From the NCBI GenBank assembly GCA_035695105.1, contig DASSEV010000016.1, forward strand, positions 47,956-111,955: DNA of 64,000 nucleotides, read 5' to 3'. Made by a program: the position numbers and the translations under genes. Of this stretch, positions 30,177 to 38,338 are shown piece by piece. Below the pieces are notes generated by a model. The model saw nothing but the letters and a program-made list of their open reading frames with translations, was not told where the DNA came from and did no database searches. This DNA comes from JAICYJ01 sp035695105. GTDB taxonomy: Bacteria > Actinomycetota > Thermoleophilia > Gaiellales > JAICJC01. Positions within the stretch are counted from its first letter, which is position 1. The number at the start of each line of letters is the position of its first letter.

Positions 30177-31259
30177 TCACCCGGTCGTGATCAGCTCCTT
30201 AGGGTAGCCGGTCAACCGCTCGCAGCCGTCCGCGGTCACGACCACCAGATCCTCGATCCGAACGCCGCCTCTGCCGGGCAGGTACACCCCCGGCTCCACT
30301 GTGACGATCATGCCCTGCTCGAGGGTTGCGGTGGACGTCGGCGACAGGCGCGGGTCCTCGTGGATCTGCAGCCCGACCCCGTGTCCGGTGCCGTGCTGGA
30401 AGTGGTCGGCGTGGCCCGCCTCGGCGATCACGGTGCGCGCCGCCGCATCCGCGTCGACGCCGGTCACGCCCGGCCGCACGGCGTCGAGCGCCGCCAGCTG
30501 CGCGCGCAGCACCAGGTCGTACGCCTCGGCCAGGTCGTCCGGCACCGGGCCGGTGGCGAATGTGCGGGTGCAGTCCGAGCAGTAGCCGTCGAGCACGCCG
30601 CCGATGTCGACCGTGACGAGGTCGCCCGCCGCGATCGCACGCTCTCGGGGCTCCGCGTGCGGCAGCGCGCCCGCGTCACCGGAGGCGACGATCGGGTCGA
30701 ACGAGACGCCCGTCGCGCCCAGCTCGTGGAGCAGCTCCTGCACTCGCCAGGCGACGTCGACCTCGCGGCGGCCGGCGAGCCCCTCGCCGGCGATCCGCTC
30801 GTAGATGGTCTCGAGCAGCGCGGCGGAACGGCGGATCGCGGCCACCTCCTCGTCGTCCTTCACCAGCCGCAGGCGCTCGACGACCCCTGTCACGGGCACG
30901 AGCTCCACGGTCCCGGCCGCCTCCGTCAGGTTCCCGAGCGCCGCCACCGAGAGGTGTGCAGCCTCGAAGCCGACGCGGGACGCGCCCGGGGCGAGCTCGC
31001 CCCAGCGGGCCCCGACGTGGCGGATCAGGTCCTGGGTGGCCTGCCGCACCTCGATGTAGTCGCGCAGCGGCGCCACCCGCTCCAGGTAGCGGAAGTCGGT
31101 CAGGAACACCGCGCCATCGGGCCGCGCGACGACGGTGCCGTTCGAGCCGGTGTAGCCGGTCAGGTAGCGGACGTTGACGAGGTCGGTGACGAGCAGGGCG
31201 TCGATCTCGTGGGAGGCGAGCGACTGGCCCAGGCGTGCGAGCCTCCCGGCGTGGTTCAC
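30177..31259 (-). CDS. M24 Xaa-Pro aminopeptidase/dipeptidase
   Basis: 360 residues. Creatinase-like N-domain (1-130) and pita-bread metallopeptidase domain with the five ligands: Asp in TVDIGG, Asp in CSDCTRTF, His in GTGHGVGLQIHE, Glu in TVEPGVY and Glu in VRIEDLV. Cleaves X-Pro bonds. The gene lies directly before efp, the translation factor for Pro-rich proteins, an arrangement common in bacteria. GTG at 31259 overlaps the aroQ stop (GTGA). Confidence 0.92.
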   Translation of the reverse strand: MNHAGRLARLGQSLASHEIDALLVTDLVNVRYLTGYTGSNGTVVARPDGAVFLTDFRYLERVAPLRDYIEVRQATQDLIRHVGARWGELAPGASRVGFEAAHLSVAALGNLTEAAGTVELVPVTGVVERLRLVKDDEEVAAIRRSAALLETIYERIAGEGLAGRREVDVAWRVQELLHELGATGVSFDPIVASGDAGALPHAEPRERAIAAGDLVTVDIGGVLDGYCSDCTRTFATGPVPDDLAEAYDLVLRAQLAALDAVRPGVTGVDADAAARTVIAEAGHADHFQHGTGHGVGLQIHEDPRLSPTSTATLEQGMIVTVEPGVYLPGRGGVRIEDLVVVTADGCERLTGYPKELITTG

Positions 31260-31687
31260 GACCGCCCCTCCACCAGCAGCGCGAACGCGTCGCGGTACCC
31301 CTCGGCGCCTCGGCCGGAGATGCGGTGCGACACCACGTCCTCGATCACCGAGTGCCGGCGCCACTCCTCGCGCTTCGCGACGTCGGAGAGGTGCACCTCG
31401 ACGATCGGGCCGGTGAAGATCTCGAGCGCGTCGCGGATCGCGTAGCTGTAGTGCGTCCAGGCGCCGGGGTTGACGACCAGCGCGTCGGCGCCACCGCATG
31501 CCTCGTGGATCATGTTCACGTAGTCGCCCTCGCTGTTGGTCTGCCAGCAGCGAGCGGTCAGGTTCTGCTCCTGCGCCCACTCGTAGATCTGCGTCTCGAG
31601 CTGGGACAGGGTCATGGTGCCGTACTGCTCGGGATCACGGCTCCCGAGCATGTTGAGGTTGACCCCATTCAGCACGACCACCTGCAT
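31256..31687 (-). CDS. aroQ: Type II 3-dehydroquinate dehydratase
   Basis: 143 residues, the small type II enzyme of the shikimate pathway. LNGVNLNMLGSRDPEQYG (residues 6-23) holds the catalytic Arg and Tyr; NPGAWTHYSYAIRDAL and VEVHLSDVAKREEWR are the substrate loops. Starts at ATG 31687, 8 bases after TACCCT, so it may have its own leaderless promoter downstream of the palindrome at 31726-31758. Confidence 0.95.
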   Translation of the reverse strand: MQVVVLNGVNLNMLGSRDPEQYGTMTLSQLETQIYEWAQEQNLTARCWQTNSEGDYVNMIHEACGGADALVVNPGAWTHYSYAIRDALEIFTGPIVEVHLSDVAKREEWRRHSVIEDVVSHRISGRGAEGYRDAFALLVEGRS

Positions 31688-31695
31688 GACGGGCA

Positions 31696-31701
31696 AGGGT
31701 A
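31696..31701 (-). promoter_or_regulatory. -10 box TACCCT, possible leaderless aroQ
   Basis: TACCCT lies 8 bases before ATG 31687. Fits the TAnnnT pattern seen at other genes. Confidence 0.4.
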
Positions 31702-31725
31702 GTCGAGGGGCGCTCCCGGCGGCGC

Positions 31726-31758
31726 GTGAACGAGAAGTGCCTGGCACTTCTTGTTCAC
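31726..31758. repeat. 33-base palindrome around AGTGCCTGGCACT (family A, copy 2)
   Basis: Arms 31726-31741 and 31743-31758 pair at 15 of 16 positions around a single T. The stop codon of the GFA-family gene (31755-31757) lies within the right arm, just as the kinase stop lies in copy 1. The 13-base core and the GTGAAC/GTTCAC ends are shared. Confidence 0.85.
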
Positions 31759-32156
31759 CAGGGGTAGGTCTCGTGCTGCGGGAGGTCGTCGAGGATCTCG
31801 TACCACGACGCCTTGGAACCGACGAACATGTGCGCCGTCGGCTTGAGCGCGGGCTCATCGACCAGTGTGCCGTACGGAATCCGGACGTAGGCCGCCTCGG
31901 GCGCCGTCCTCGTCCAGTAGACGCGCGACCAGCAGGCGGAACAGCGCATCTCGTGGTCGGCGCCCTCCCCTCCGAGCCGCGCCAGCAGGTCGGCCCCCCT
32001 CGTCACCCGCAGCTTCTCCGCCTCGATCTCGCCCCACGGCAGGAACGCGGAGCCTGTCGCGGCGCGACAGTTCGAGCAGTGGCAGTTGTAGGCCACGCGG
32101 AACTCGTCCGGTATCTCGAACCCGACGGCGCGGCAGTCGCAGCGGCCTCTCAGCAT
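31755..32156 (-). CDS. GFA (glutathione-dependent formaldehyde-activating)/CENP-V family protein
   Basis: 133 residues. Mss4-like zinc fold: CDC near residues 6-8, CHCSNC (about 25-30) and CSAC (about 72-75) give zinc-binding cysteines. Family members include Gfa, but most are uncharacterised, and actinobacteria usually lack glutathione, so the substrate is open. Lies 9 bases after aroKB; its stop is embedded in the palindrome. Confidence 0.85.
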   Translation of the reverse strand: MLRGRCDCRAVGFEIPDEFRVAYNCHCSNCRAATGSAFLPWGEIEAEKLRVTRGADLLARLGGEGADHEMRCSACWSRVYWTRTAPEAAYVRIPYGTLVDEPALKPTAHMFVGSKASWYEILDDLPQHETYPW

Positions 32157-32165
32157 GGTTGACGG

Positions 32166-33668
32166 CTAGGCGCCGTCGCCGATCGCTCGCTCGATGGCCT
32201 GGTCGATCAGGTCGTCCTCGACGTCGACGCCCCACACCGGCTTGCCGATCGCCTCGAGCAGGACGAACCGGACGCGCCCGCCGCGCGCCTTCTTGTCCCG
32301 CCGCAGCGCGTCCCGCACCGCCGCCGGGTCGACGCCGCCATATGTGACCGGCAGCTCGTGGGCGACCAGCAGACCACGCACCCGGCGCTCGATCTCCGGG
32401 TCGAGCCCGGCCACCCGGCTCGAGAGCCAGAGCGCGGGCAGCAGCCCCACCGCGACCGCCTCGCCGTGCGCGAGCCCCCGGTATCCCGCCGCCGCCTCCA
32501 TGGCGTGGCCGATCGAGTGGCCGAGGTTCAGCACCGCGCGCATTCCCTGCTCCTGCGGGTCGACAGCGACGACGTGCGCCTTGTACGCCGCGCACCGACG
32601 GATCAGCTCGAGCCGCTGCTCGCTCGTTCCCCGGCCCGGCTCCCAGGCGGTCACCATGTCCCACAGCCGGCCGCCGGCGAGCAGTCCGGTCTTGATCACC
32701 TCGGCGAACCCGCATGCCCACTCACGCACGGGTAGCGTCTCCAGCAGCCCCGGATCGGCCACCACCCACTCCGCCGGGTGGAAGGCGCCGACGTAGTTCT
32801 TGGCCGCCGGAAGGTCGATGCCTGTCTTCCCGCCGATCGCCGCGTCGACCATCCCCACCAGCGATGTGGGCACGGCGATCCAGGGGACGCCGCGCTGGTA
32901 GGTGGCGGCGACGAACCCGGCGACGTCGGTCGCCGCCCCGCCGCCGAGCCCCACCACCACGTCTCCGCGCTCCATGCCGAGGTCGGCCAGGCGCGTCCAG
33001 GCCTGCCGCGCCACCGCGACCGTCTTCGCCGCCTCGCCCGGCGGCAGCCGCACGGTGACGAACGGCTCGACCGGACGGCCGGCCAGCCGCAGCACGTCGC
33101 GGTCCGCGACCAGAGCCGCCCGGCGCGCGCCGACCAGCCGCGGAAGCTCGGCGACCGCCGCGGGCCGGCTGAGCGGCACGAGCAGCGGCTCGGCGCCCTC
33201 CAGGCGGTCGGCGTCCACGAGCGCATCGGCGGTCGCGTGGTAGAGCGGGCGCCGCTGCTCGTAGAGATCCGCGAAGCCGCGCGCCTCCATGGCGAGCGGA
33301 CGGTCGCCCGCCCCCGCCTCGATGCGGCGCCACGCCGTCTGCGCGCTGACGTCCAGCAGCACCGTGAAGCTGCCGTCGCGGAGGTGCTCGCGCGTCACCG
33401 GCGAGCCGACGGCCCCGCCACCGAGGGCGACCACCGTGTCCACCTGCTCCAGCAGGCGTCCGGCCACGCGCTCCTCCAGCTCCCGGAAGGACGGCTCGCC
33501 GTCCTCGGCGAAGATCCTCGCCACGGGCTTGCCCGCCTCGCGCTCGATCTCCGCGTCGGTGTCGGCGGCCTGCCAGCCGAGCCGCTCGGCCAGGCGGCCG
33601 GCCAGCGTCGACTTCCCGGCGCCCATGAAGCCGATCAGGGCGATGTTCCGGTAGGGGCCGGGGATCAT
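32166..33668 (-). CDS. aroKB: Fused shikimate kinase / 3-dehydroquinate synthase
   Basis: 500 residues, two enzymes of the shikimate pathway in one chain. Residues 1-165: shikimate kinase with Walker A GFMGAGKSTLAG, DTDAEIE and the Arg-rich lid region. Residues about 175-500: NAD- and Zn-dependent dehydroquinate synthase with GLGGGAATDVAGF, PTSLVGMVDAAIGGKTGID, NLGHSIGHAMEAAAG. The two reactions are not consecutive. ATG overlaps the aroC stop (ATGA). Confidence 0.95.
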   Translation of the reverse strand: MIPGPYRNIALIGFMGAGKSTLAGRLAERLGWQAADTDAEIEREAGKPVARIFAEDGEPSFRELEERVAGRLLEQVDTVVALGGGAVGSPVTREHLRDGSFTVLLDVSAQTAWRRIEAGAGDRPLAMEARGFADLYEQRRPLYHATADALVDADRLEGAEPLLVPLSRPAAVAELPRLVGARRAALVADRDVLRLAGRPVEPFVTVRLPPGEAAKTVAVARQAWTRLADLGMERGDVVVGLGGGAATDVAGFVAATYQRGVPWIAVPTSLVGMVDAAIGGKTGIDLPAAKNYVGAFHPAEWVVADPGLLETLPVREWACGFAEVIKTGLLAGGRLWDMVTAWEPGRGTSEQRLELIRRCAAYKAHVVAVDPQEQGMRAVLNLGHSIGHAMEAAAGYRGLAHGEAVAVGLLPALWLSSRVAGLDPEIERRVRGLLVAHELPVTYGGVDPAAVRDALRRDKKARGGRVRFVLLEAIGKPVWGVDVEDDLIDQAIERAIGDGA

Positions 33669-34849
33669 GCGCCGGCGACGCGGGCCATGTACGCGCGGTG
33701 CGCCTCGACGAGGTCGCCGATCGCGTCTCCGCCGAACTTCTCGAGTGCCGCACGGGCCAGCTCGAACGCCACCCCGGCCTCGGCCACGACGGCCGCCGCC
33801 GGCAGCACCGTGACGTCGCTGCGCTCGACGTGCGCCGCCTGCGGCTCGTGCGTCCCGAGCTCCACGCTCTGAAGCGGCCGCATCAGCGTTGGCAACGGCT
33901 TCCAGATCACCCGCACGATCAGGTCGGAGCCGTTGGTCATGCCGCCCTCGAGGCCGCCGGCGCGGTCGGTCTCGCGATAGAAGCCGCGGCCGTCCGCGTG
34001 GTGGATCTCGTCGTGCACGCTCGACCCGCGGCGGCCGGCCGATGCGATCGCATCGCCGATCTCGACGCCCTTCGCCGACTGGATCGACAGCATCGCCGCC
34101 GCCAGCCGGCCGTCCAGCCGCCCGGCGGCGGAGACGTGCGACCCGAGCCCGGGCGGGACGCCGAACGCCCGCACCTCGGTCACCCCGCCCAGCGTGTCCC
34201 TGTCCGACTTGGCCGCCTCGATCTCGTCGATCATCGCCCGCTCGGCTCCCGGGTCGAGGCAGCGCACCTCGCTCGCCTCTGCGCGGTCGAAGTCGGCGAT
34301 CGTCAGCCAGGCCGGCGGGGTCGCACGCACCGACCCGATCTGCAGCACGTGCGAGCGCACCTCGATGCCGATGGCACGGCAGATGGCCTTGGCAACTGCC
34401 CCCGCAGCGACGCGTGCGGCGGTCTCCCGGGCGCTCGCGCGCTCCAGCACGTTGCGGACGTCGTCGTGGGCGTACTTCAGCGTCCCGGCGAGGTCGGCAT
34501 GCCCGGGCCTGGGCAGGCGGATCGGCTTCCCGCGCCAGCCGAACTCCTCCAGCGCGCCCTCGTCCACCGGCCAGGGGCTCATCGGCGCCGTCCAGTTCCT
34601 GTGGTCACGGTTCTCGATGAAGAACGCGATCGGACTGCCGAGCGCCCGGCCGTGCCTGAGCCCGCCGGTCGCGACCACGTCGTCGGTCTCGAGCTTCTGC
34701 CGCGGGCTGCGGCCGTACCCGGCCTGACGGCGAGCGAGGTCGCGGCGGATCAGCTCATGGTCGAGCTCCAGGCCGGCCGGGACGCCGCTGATGACGACGG
34801 TCAGGCCGGGGCCGTGCGACTCACCCGCGGTGACGTAGGAGAGCTCCAT
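33665..34849 (-). CDS. aroC: Chorismate synthase
   Basis: 394 residues. Uses reduced FMN to make chorismate from EPSP. Family signatures: GESHGPGLTVVISGVPAGL near the N-terminus, the Arg/His-rich RRQAGYGRSPRQKLETDDV, and the late GSDLIVRVIWKPLPTLMRPL. Leads an aroC-aroKB-GFA-aroQ unit; TAGGCT lies 8 bases before the ATG. Confidence 0.96.
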   Translation of the reverse strand: MELSYVTAGESHGPGLTVVISGVPAGLELDHELIRRDLARRQAGYGRSPRQKLETDDVVATGGLRHGRALGSPIAFFIENRDHRNWTAPMSPWPVDEGALEEFGWRGKPIRLPRPGHADLAGTLKYAHDDVRNVLERASARETAARVAAGAVAKAICRAIGIEVRSHVLQIGSVRATPPAWLTIADFDRAEASEVRCLDPGAERAMIDEIEAAKSDRDTLGGVTEVRAFGVPPGLGSHVSAAGRLDGRLAAAMLSIQSAKGVEIGDAIASAGRRGSSVHDEIHHADGRGFYRETDRAGGLEGGMTNGSDLIVRVIWKPLPTLMRPLQSVELGTHEPQAAHVERSDVTVLPAAAVVAEAGVAFELARAALEKFGGDAIGDLVEAHRAYMARVAGA

Positions 34850-34857
34850 GGGTGGAG

Positions 34858-34863
34858 AGCCTA
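34858..34863 (-). promoter_or_regulatory. -10 box TAGGCT, leaderless aroC
   Basis: TAGGCT, 8 bases, ATG 34849. It overlaps the stop of the upstream GNAT gene. Confidence 0.5.
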
Positions 34864-35316
34864 TCCGGGCGGGGCGATCCGCTTGCGGAAGAACACGCGG
34901 TCGAACCCGTCCTCGGTGCGCCTCCCCGTCTCGACGTAGCCCAGGTGCGGGTAGAGCTCCAGGTTCGCGGTCATCGCCGCGTTCGTGTACAGCTCGACGG
35001 CATCGAGGCCGAGGTCGGCCGCCTGCGCCTCGGCGCGGGCGATCAGTGCGCCCCCGATGCCGCGCCCCTGGAATGCGGGATCGACCGCGACGCTCTCGAG
35101 CAGCAGCGACCGGCTCTGCGGCCGCGTCACCAGCACACCCGCAACCCGCTCGTCGACGACGGCCACCTGCACCTCGCCGGCATCCACGAGCGCGGCATGG
35201 TCGGCCGCGACCGGCGCCGGCGCCCGCCCGATCACGGGCACGTAGACGCCGTACGCGTCGCGCGTCAGCCGCTCGATCGCGGGCACGTCGGCGGCCGCCG
35301 CAGCGCGGATCTCCAC
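34861..35316 (-). CDS. GNAT-family N-acetyltransferase
   Basis: 151 residues. VEIRAAAAADVPAIERL at the start, LESVAVDPAFQGRGIGGALI (acetyl-CoA pyrophosphate loop, about 81-100) and the C-terminal NLELYPHLGYVETGRR are typical GNAT motifs. GTG 35316 lies one base after the stop of the FAD oxidoreductase gene, so the two are co-transcribed. Substrate unknown. Confidence 0.85.
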   Translation of the reverse strand: MEIRAAAAADVPAIERLTRDAYGVYVPVIGRAPAPVAADHAALVDAGEVQVAVVDERVAGVLVTRPQSRSLLLESVAVDPAFQGRGIGGALIARAEAQAADLGLDAVELYTNAAMTANLELYPHLGYVETGRRTEDGFDRVFFRKRIAPPG

Positions 35317-35317
35317 G

Positions 35318-36460
35318 TCAGCCGCGGCCGGGGTGGAACGGCGAGGGGTCGGTGTGGGCGTCGGCGCCGAGCACGATCTCCGCCGCGAGCCGGGCCGATC
35401 CGGCACCCGCCAGGATGCCCTCGCTGCCGTGTCCCGCGCAGATGACGAGACCGTCGCCGAGCCGCCCGATGAACGGGAGCCCGTCCGGCGTGAACGGCCG
35501 CAGGCCCGTCCACGTGGTCGCCACCTCGAGCGTCGCCAGCGACGGCACGAGCATGCAGGCGCGGGCGGCGTTCTCGCGCAGCGCCTGTGCGCTCTCGTCG
35601 CCCTCGCGGAGGGCGGGAGAGCGCGATGCGCCGATCATCAGGGTGCCGTCGGCGTTCTGGTGGATCGCGACGGCGGTGGCCGAGCGAGCGCCGGCGACGG
35701 CGAGGTCACCGGCCGCGAGATCGGCCATGCTGACGGGCTCGCCCGGCTGCGGTCCCGACGGCGGCGTGTAGCCGGCCTCGTAGAGCACGTGCCGGACGAG
35801 CGGCTCGGCCGGCGCCGTGACGGCGAGCCACCCGCGCACCGGGCGGATGGGCACCTCGAAGCCGGCGGTGCGTGCGAGCGCCCGCGTCCAGGCCCCTGCG
35901 GCCAGCACCACCGTGGCGGCGCGCTCGACGCCGGCGTCCGTGAGCACCGAGCCGGCGGCGACCCGCTTGACGTCGACCCCCGTGCGCACGGCCGCACCGG
36001 CCCGGCGGGCCAGCTCTGCGGCGGCGGCGGTCAGCGCGGACGGGTCGCTGCGGCGGCCGCCGGCGAGGCGAAGGCCTCCGCTCACCGTCGGCGCCAGCGC
36101 GGGTTCGGCGTCGAGCACGCCGGCGCGGTCGAGCAGCTCGCCCGTGCCAAAGGCGCCGGACGCGAGCTGCTCCAGCTGGGTGTCGTCCGTGGCGACGTAG
36201 AGGGTGCCGACCGGCTGGCGGTCCAGCGACACGTCGATGCCGCTGCGGTGGGCGAGCTCGTCGTACAGGCGGTTCGACTCCTCGAACAGGGGCTGCATGA
36301 CGGGATGGTCGGGGTCGAGCAGGAGTCCCTGGCTGCGGCACGTGGCACCGCCCGCCAACCGCCCGCGCTCGAGCAGGAGCACGTCGGCACCGCGCTCCGC
36401 CAGCTGCCAGGCGGTGCAGGCGCCGACGATGCCTCCGCCGACGACGACCACGTCCGTCAT
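35318..36460 (-). CDS. FAD-dependent D-amino-acid oxidase/dehydrogenase-like protein
   Basis: 380 residues of the DAO superfamily. MTDVVVVGGGIVGACTAWQLAERG is the FAD motif at residues 1-24, with the C-terminal GLRPFTPDGLPFIGRL and GHGSEGILAGAGSARL closing the site. Closest by eye to amine/glycine/proline dehydrogenases (DadA, HcnC type). Substrate not deducible. TAGGCT lies 6 bases before the ATG. Confidence 0.85.
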   Translation of the reverse strand: MTDVVVVGGGIVGACTAWQLAERGADVLLLERGRLAGGATCRSQGLLLDPDHPVMQPLFEESNRLYDELAHRSGIDVSLDRQPVGTLYVATDDTQLEQLASGAFGTGELLDRAGVLDAEPALAPTVSGGLRLAGGRRSDPSALTAAAAELARRAGAAVRTGVDVKRVAAGSVLTDAGVERAATVVLAAGAWTRALARTAGFEVPIRPVRGWLAVTAPAEPLVRHVLYEAGYTPPSGPQPGEPVSMADLAAGDLAVAGARSATAVAIHQNADGTLMIGASRSPALREGDESAQALRENAARACMLVPSLATLEVATTWTGLRPFTPDGLPFIGRLGDGLVICAGHGSEGILAGAGSARLAAEIVLGADAHTDPSPFHPGRG

Positions 36461-36466
36461 GGCGCC

Positions 36467-36472
36467 AGCCTA
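36467..36472 (-). promoter_or_regulatory. -10 box TAGGCT, leaderless FAD oxidoreductase gene
   Basis: TAGGCT, 6 bases, ATG 36460. Back to back with the prepilin peptidase gene. Confidence 0.55.
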
Positions 36473-36505
36473 CAGATCGACGCGCGGGCGGCCGATAGGA
36501 GCGGC

Positions 36506-37141
36506 ATGGAGTTCGCGCTTCCCGTAGCCGGCATGGGCTTCGCGCTCAGCTGGCCGATGGAATGGACGATCCAGCGGTTTCCGCTGGGGAAGGGCACGCG
36601 CCCATCGGTACGCCGGCGGTGGGTGATCGCCGCTGTCATGGCCGCGTTGTTCGCGGCGCTGACGTTCTCGATCGGCCTGCACGCACGGCTGATCCCCGCC
36701 CTGATCCTGACCGCGCTGGTGGTCGTCGCCGCCGTGATCGACCTCAACCACCGGATCATCCCCAACCGGATCAACTATCCCGGCGCGCTGCTGGTGTTCA
36801 CCACCGCCAGCTTCGCCGAGCCCCACAGGCTCGCCGAGTTCGCCGTCGGCGGGATCCTGTGCTTCCTCTTCCTGGGTGTGGCCTGGGCGATCTCGCCGGC
36901 CGGCATGGGACTCGGCGACGTCAAGATGGCGCTCATGATCGGCCTGGGCACGGGGCGCTATGCGTTCGTGGCCCTGTTCGCCGGCTTCTGCGCCTCCACC
37001 GCGCTGTCCGCGTTCCTGATCGCGCGCGGCGGACGGAAGGCGCTCAAGAGCTCGTTCCCGTTCGGCCCCTTCCTCGCGGTCGGCACCGTAGTGGCCCTGA
37101 TGTGGGGGCCAGAGGTGATGTCGGCGCTGTTTGGCGGCTAG
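36506..37141 (+). CDS. Prepilin peptidase (A24 family, catalytic part only)
   Basis: 211 residues, six or more membrane helices. IDLNHRIIPNRINYPG (about 78-93) and GMGLGDVKMALMIGLG (about 133-148) carry the two catalytic aspartates of type IV prepilin/TadV-like peptidases. The N-terminal methylase domain of PilD is absent, and no pilin or secretion genes are nearby, so its substrates are encoded elsewhere. AGGAG precedes the ATG by 4 bases. Its end overlaps the convergent LexA-box gene by 4 bases. Confidence 0.88.
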   Translation: MEFALPVAGMGFALSWPMEWTIQRFPLGKGTRPSVRRRWVIAAVMAALFAALTFSIGLHARLIPALILTALVVVAAVIDLNHRIIPNRINYPGALLVFTTASFAEPHRLAEFAVGGILCFLFLGVAWAISPAGMGLGDVKMALMIGLGTGRYAFVALFAGFCASTALSAFLIARGGRKALKSSFPFGPFLAVGTVVALMWGPEVMSALFGG

Positions 37142-37323
37142 GCCGCCGGCCGCTTGCCGGCCACCAGCTCCACCACGCGCCGCGGCAGCCCGGTCACGTG
37201 CGTGACATCCTCGTCGCTCCACCCGGCGCGACGGGCCTCCTCGATCGCCACCTCAAACGCCCGCCGGGAGACGACGTATTGGAACGACGTCTCGACGAGC
37301 TGGTGGGAGATGCGATCGGCCAC
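37138..37323 (-). CDS. Small helical (HTH-like) protein under a LexA box
   Basis: 61 residues, not a family I recognise. Two helices, with GWSDEDVTHVTGLPRRVVELV resembling a helix-turn-helix. GTG start at 37323. A near-perfect actinobacterial SOS box (TCGAACGTATGTTCG) lies 21-35 bases upstream, so it is likely DNA-damage induced. It shares the final CTAG with the prepilin peptidase stop. It could be a small regulator or a damage-response factor. Confidence 0.6.
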   Translation of the reverse strand: MADRISHQLVETSFQYVVSRRAFEVAIEEARRAGWSDEDVTHVTGLPRRVVELVAGKRPAA

Positions 37324-37343
37324 GGGCGAGCGATCGTAGACGA

Positions 37344-37358
37344 TCGAACGTATGTTCG
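37344..37358 (-). promoter_or_regulatory. LexA (SOS) box
   Basis: TCGAACGTATGTTCG matches the Gram-positive/mycobacterial consensus GAAC-N4-GTTC with TCGAAC on the left side. It sits just upstream of the 61-residue gene. Confidence 0.7.
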
Positions 37359-37360
37359 CA

Positions 37361-37560
37361 AGATGAGTGATTCCACGGCGCCGTGCGGTCTGAGCGATCG
37401 GTAGGCGAGCAGCGCAAGGATCGAGGGAGGGCCGATATCGGGAATATCGGCCCGACCGAGGACGCCGCGATGCGAAGACCTACCGGACGCAGTCCCCACA
37501 CAGTCGGCAACTATCCGCAGTGGGACGGTCAGACGTGCGGAGTCGTGGAATCACTCATCT
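37361..37560. repeat. 200-base non-coding element with terminal inverted repeats (family B, long copy)
   Basis: The ends AGATGAGTGATTCCACG are perfect 17-base inverted repeats, with partial pairing beyond. The right end reaches into the stop codon of the SDR gene (TAG then ATGAGTGATTCC on the minus strand). Inside lies a perfect 10-base-arm hairpin GGGCCGATAT / ATATCGGCCC (37429-37453). No coding capacity. The left 25 bases are 23/25 identical to the short copy at 47869. Looks MITE- or REP-like. Confidence 0.75.
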
Positions 37561-38326
37561 ACCCGGGTTCGTTCGCCTCGTGTATTCGCCGCGCGATGCC
37601 GGCCGCGAGCGATCGCGGCACCAGCCGGGAGCCCATCGCCCCCAGGCGGTTCACCTTGCCGGGCACGACGACGGCCTTCCCGGCCATCATGCCGGCATAG
37701 CCCTCGCCGGCGACCACATGCGCGTCCATCTCCGCCGCGCCGTTGACCCCGCTGCGGGCAACGCCGGCACGGCCTGCGAACGCCGACCGCGTCGGGCCCG
37801 GACAGAGCGCCGTGACGGTCACGCCCGTCCCGGATAGCTCCTGTCGCACGCCCTCGGAGAACGACAGCACGAACGCCTTGCTCGCGGCGTAGACGGTCAT
37901 CAGCGGCCCAGGCTGGTATGCCGCCAGCGACGCCACGTTCAGGATCCGGCCGGATCCGCGCTCGATCATCGCCGGCAGGAACATCCGCGTCAGCTGGGTC
38001 AGCGCCGCGACGTTCACCTGCAGCATCTCGCTCAGCATGACGGGATCCTGCTCGGCGAACGAGCCGCGGTGGCCGAAGCCCGCGTTGTTCACCAGGAAGT
38101 CGACCTCGCCGCACTCGTCGTACACCGACAGCGGCGCGATCGGGTTGCTGAGGTCGCGCGGGATCGTGCGCACCTGCACAGCGAAGCGATCCTCGAAGTC
38201 CCGCGCGATCGATTCCAGCCGCTCGCCGCTGCGCGCGACCAGCACGAGATCGTGCCCGTCGCCGGCGAAGAGCCGCGCCAGCTCGAGGCCGATGCCGCTC
38301 GAGGCGCCGGTCACAAGCGCGATCAC
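37559..38326 (-). CDS. Short-chain dehydrogenase/reductase
   Basis: 255 residues, classical SDR. Cofactor loop TGASSGIGLELA (residues 6-17), NNAG (about 88-91), catalytic Ser in LNVASLAAYQ and YxxxK in YAASKAF. Likely NADP-dependent, given the VARSGERLES region after beta-2. Substrate unknown. GTG start follows TAAGCT by 6 bases. Its stop abuts the inverted-repeat element. Confidence 0.88.
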   Translation of the reverse strand: MIALVTGASSGIGLELARLFAGDGHDLVLVARSGERLESIARDFEDRFAVQVRTIPRDLSNPIAPLSVYDECGEVDFLVNNAGFGHRGSFAEQDPVMLSEMLQVNVAALTQLTRMFLPAMIERGSGRILNVASLAAYQPGPLMTVYAASKAFVLSFSEGVRQELSGTGVTVTALCPGPTRSAFAGRAGVARSGVNGAAEMDAHVVAGEGYAGMMAGKAVVVPGKVNRLGAMGSRLVPRSLAAGIARRIHEANEPG

Positions 38327-38332
38327 GCGCGG

Positions 38333-38338
38333 AGCTTA
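38333..38338 (-). promoter_or_regulatory. -10 box TAAGCT, leaderless SDR gene
   Basis: TAAGCT, 6 bases, GTG 38326; it overlaps the 3' end of aroE. Confidence 0.5.

Noticed and set aside
32166..33668. Fused aroK-aroB as a novelty
   Set aside because: Fusions of shikimate kinase and dehydroquinate synthase are already known; both active sites look intact.
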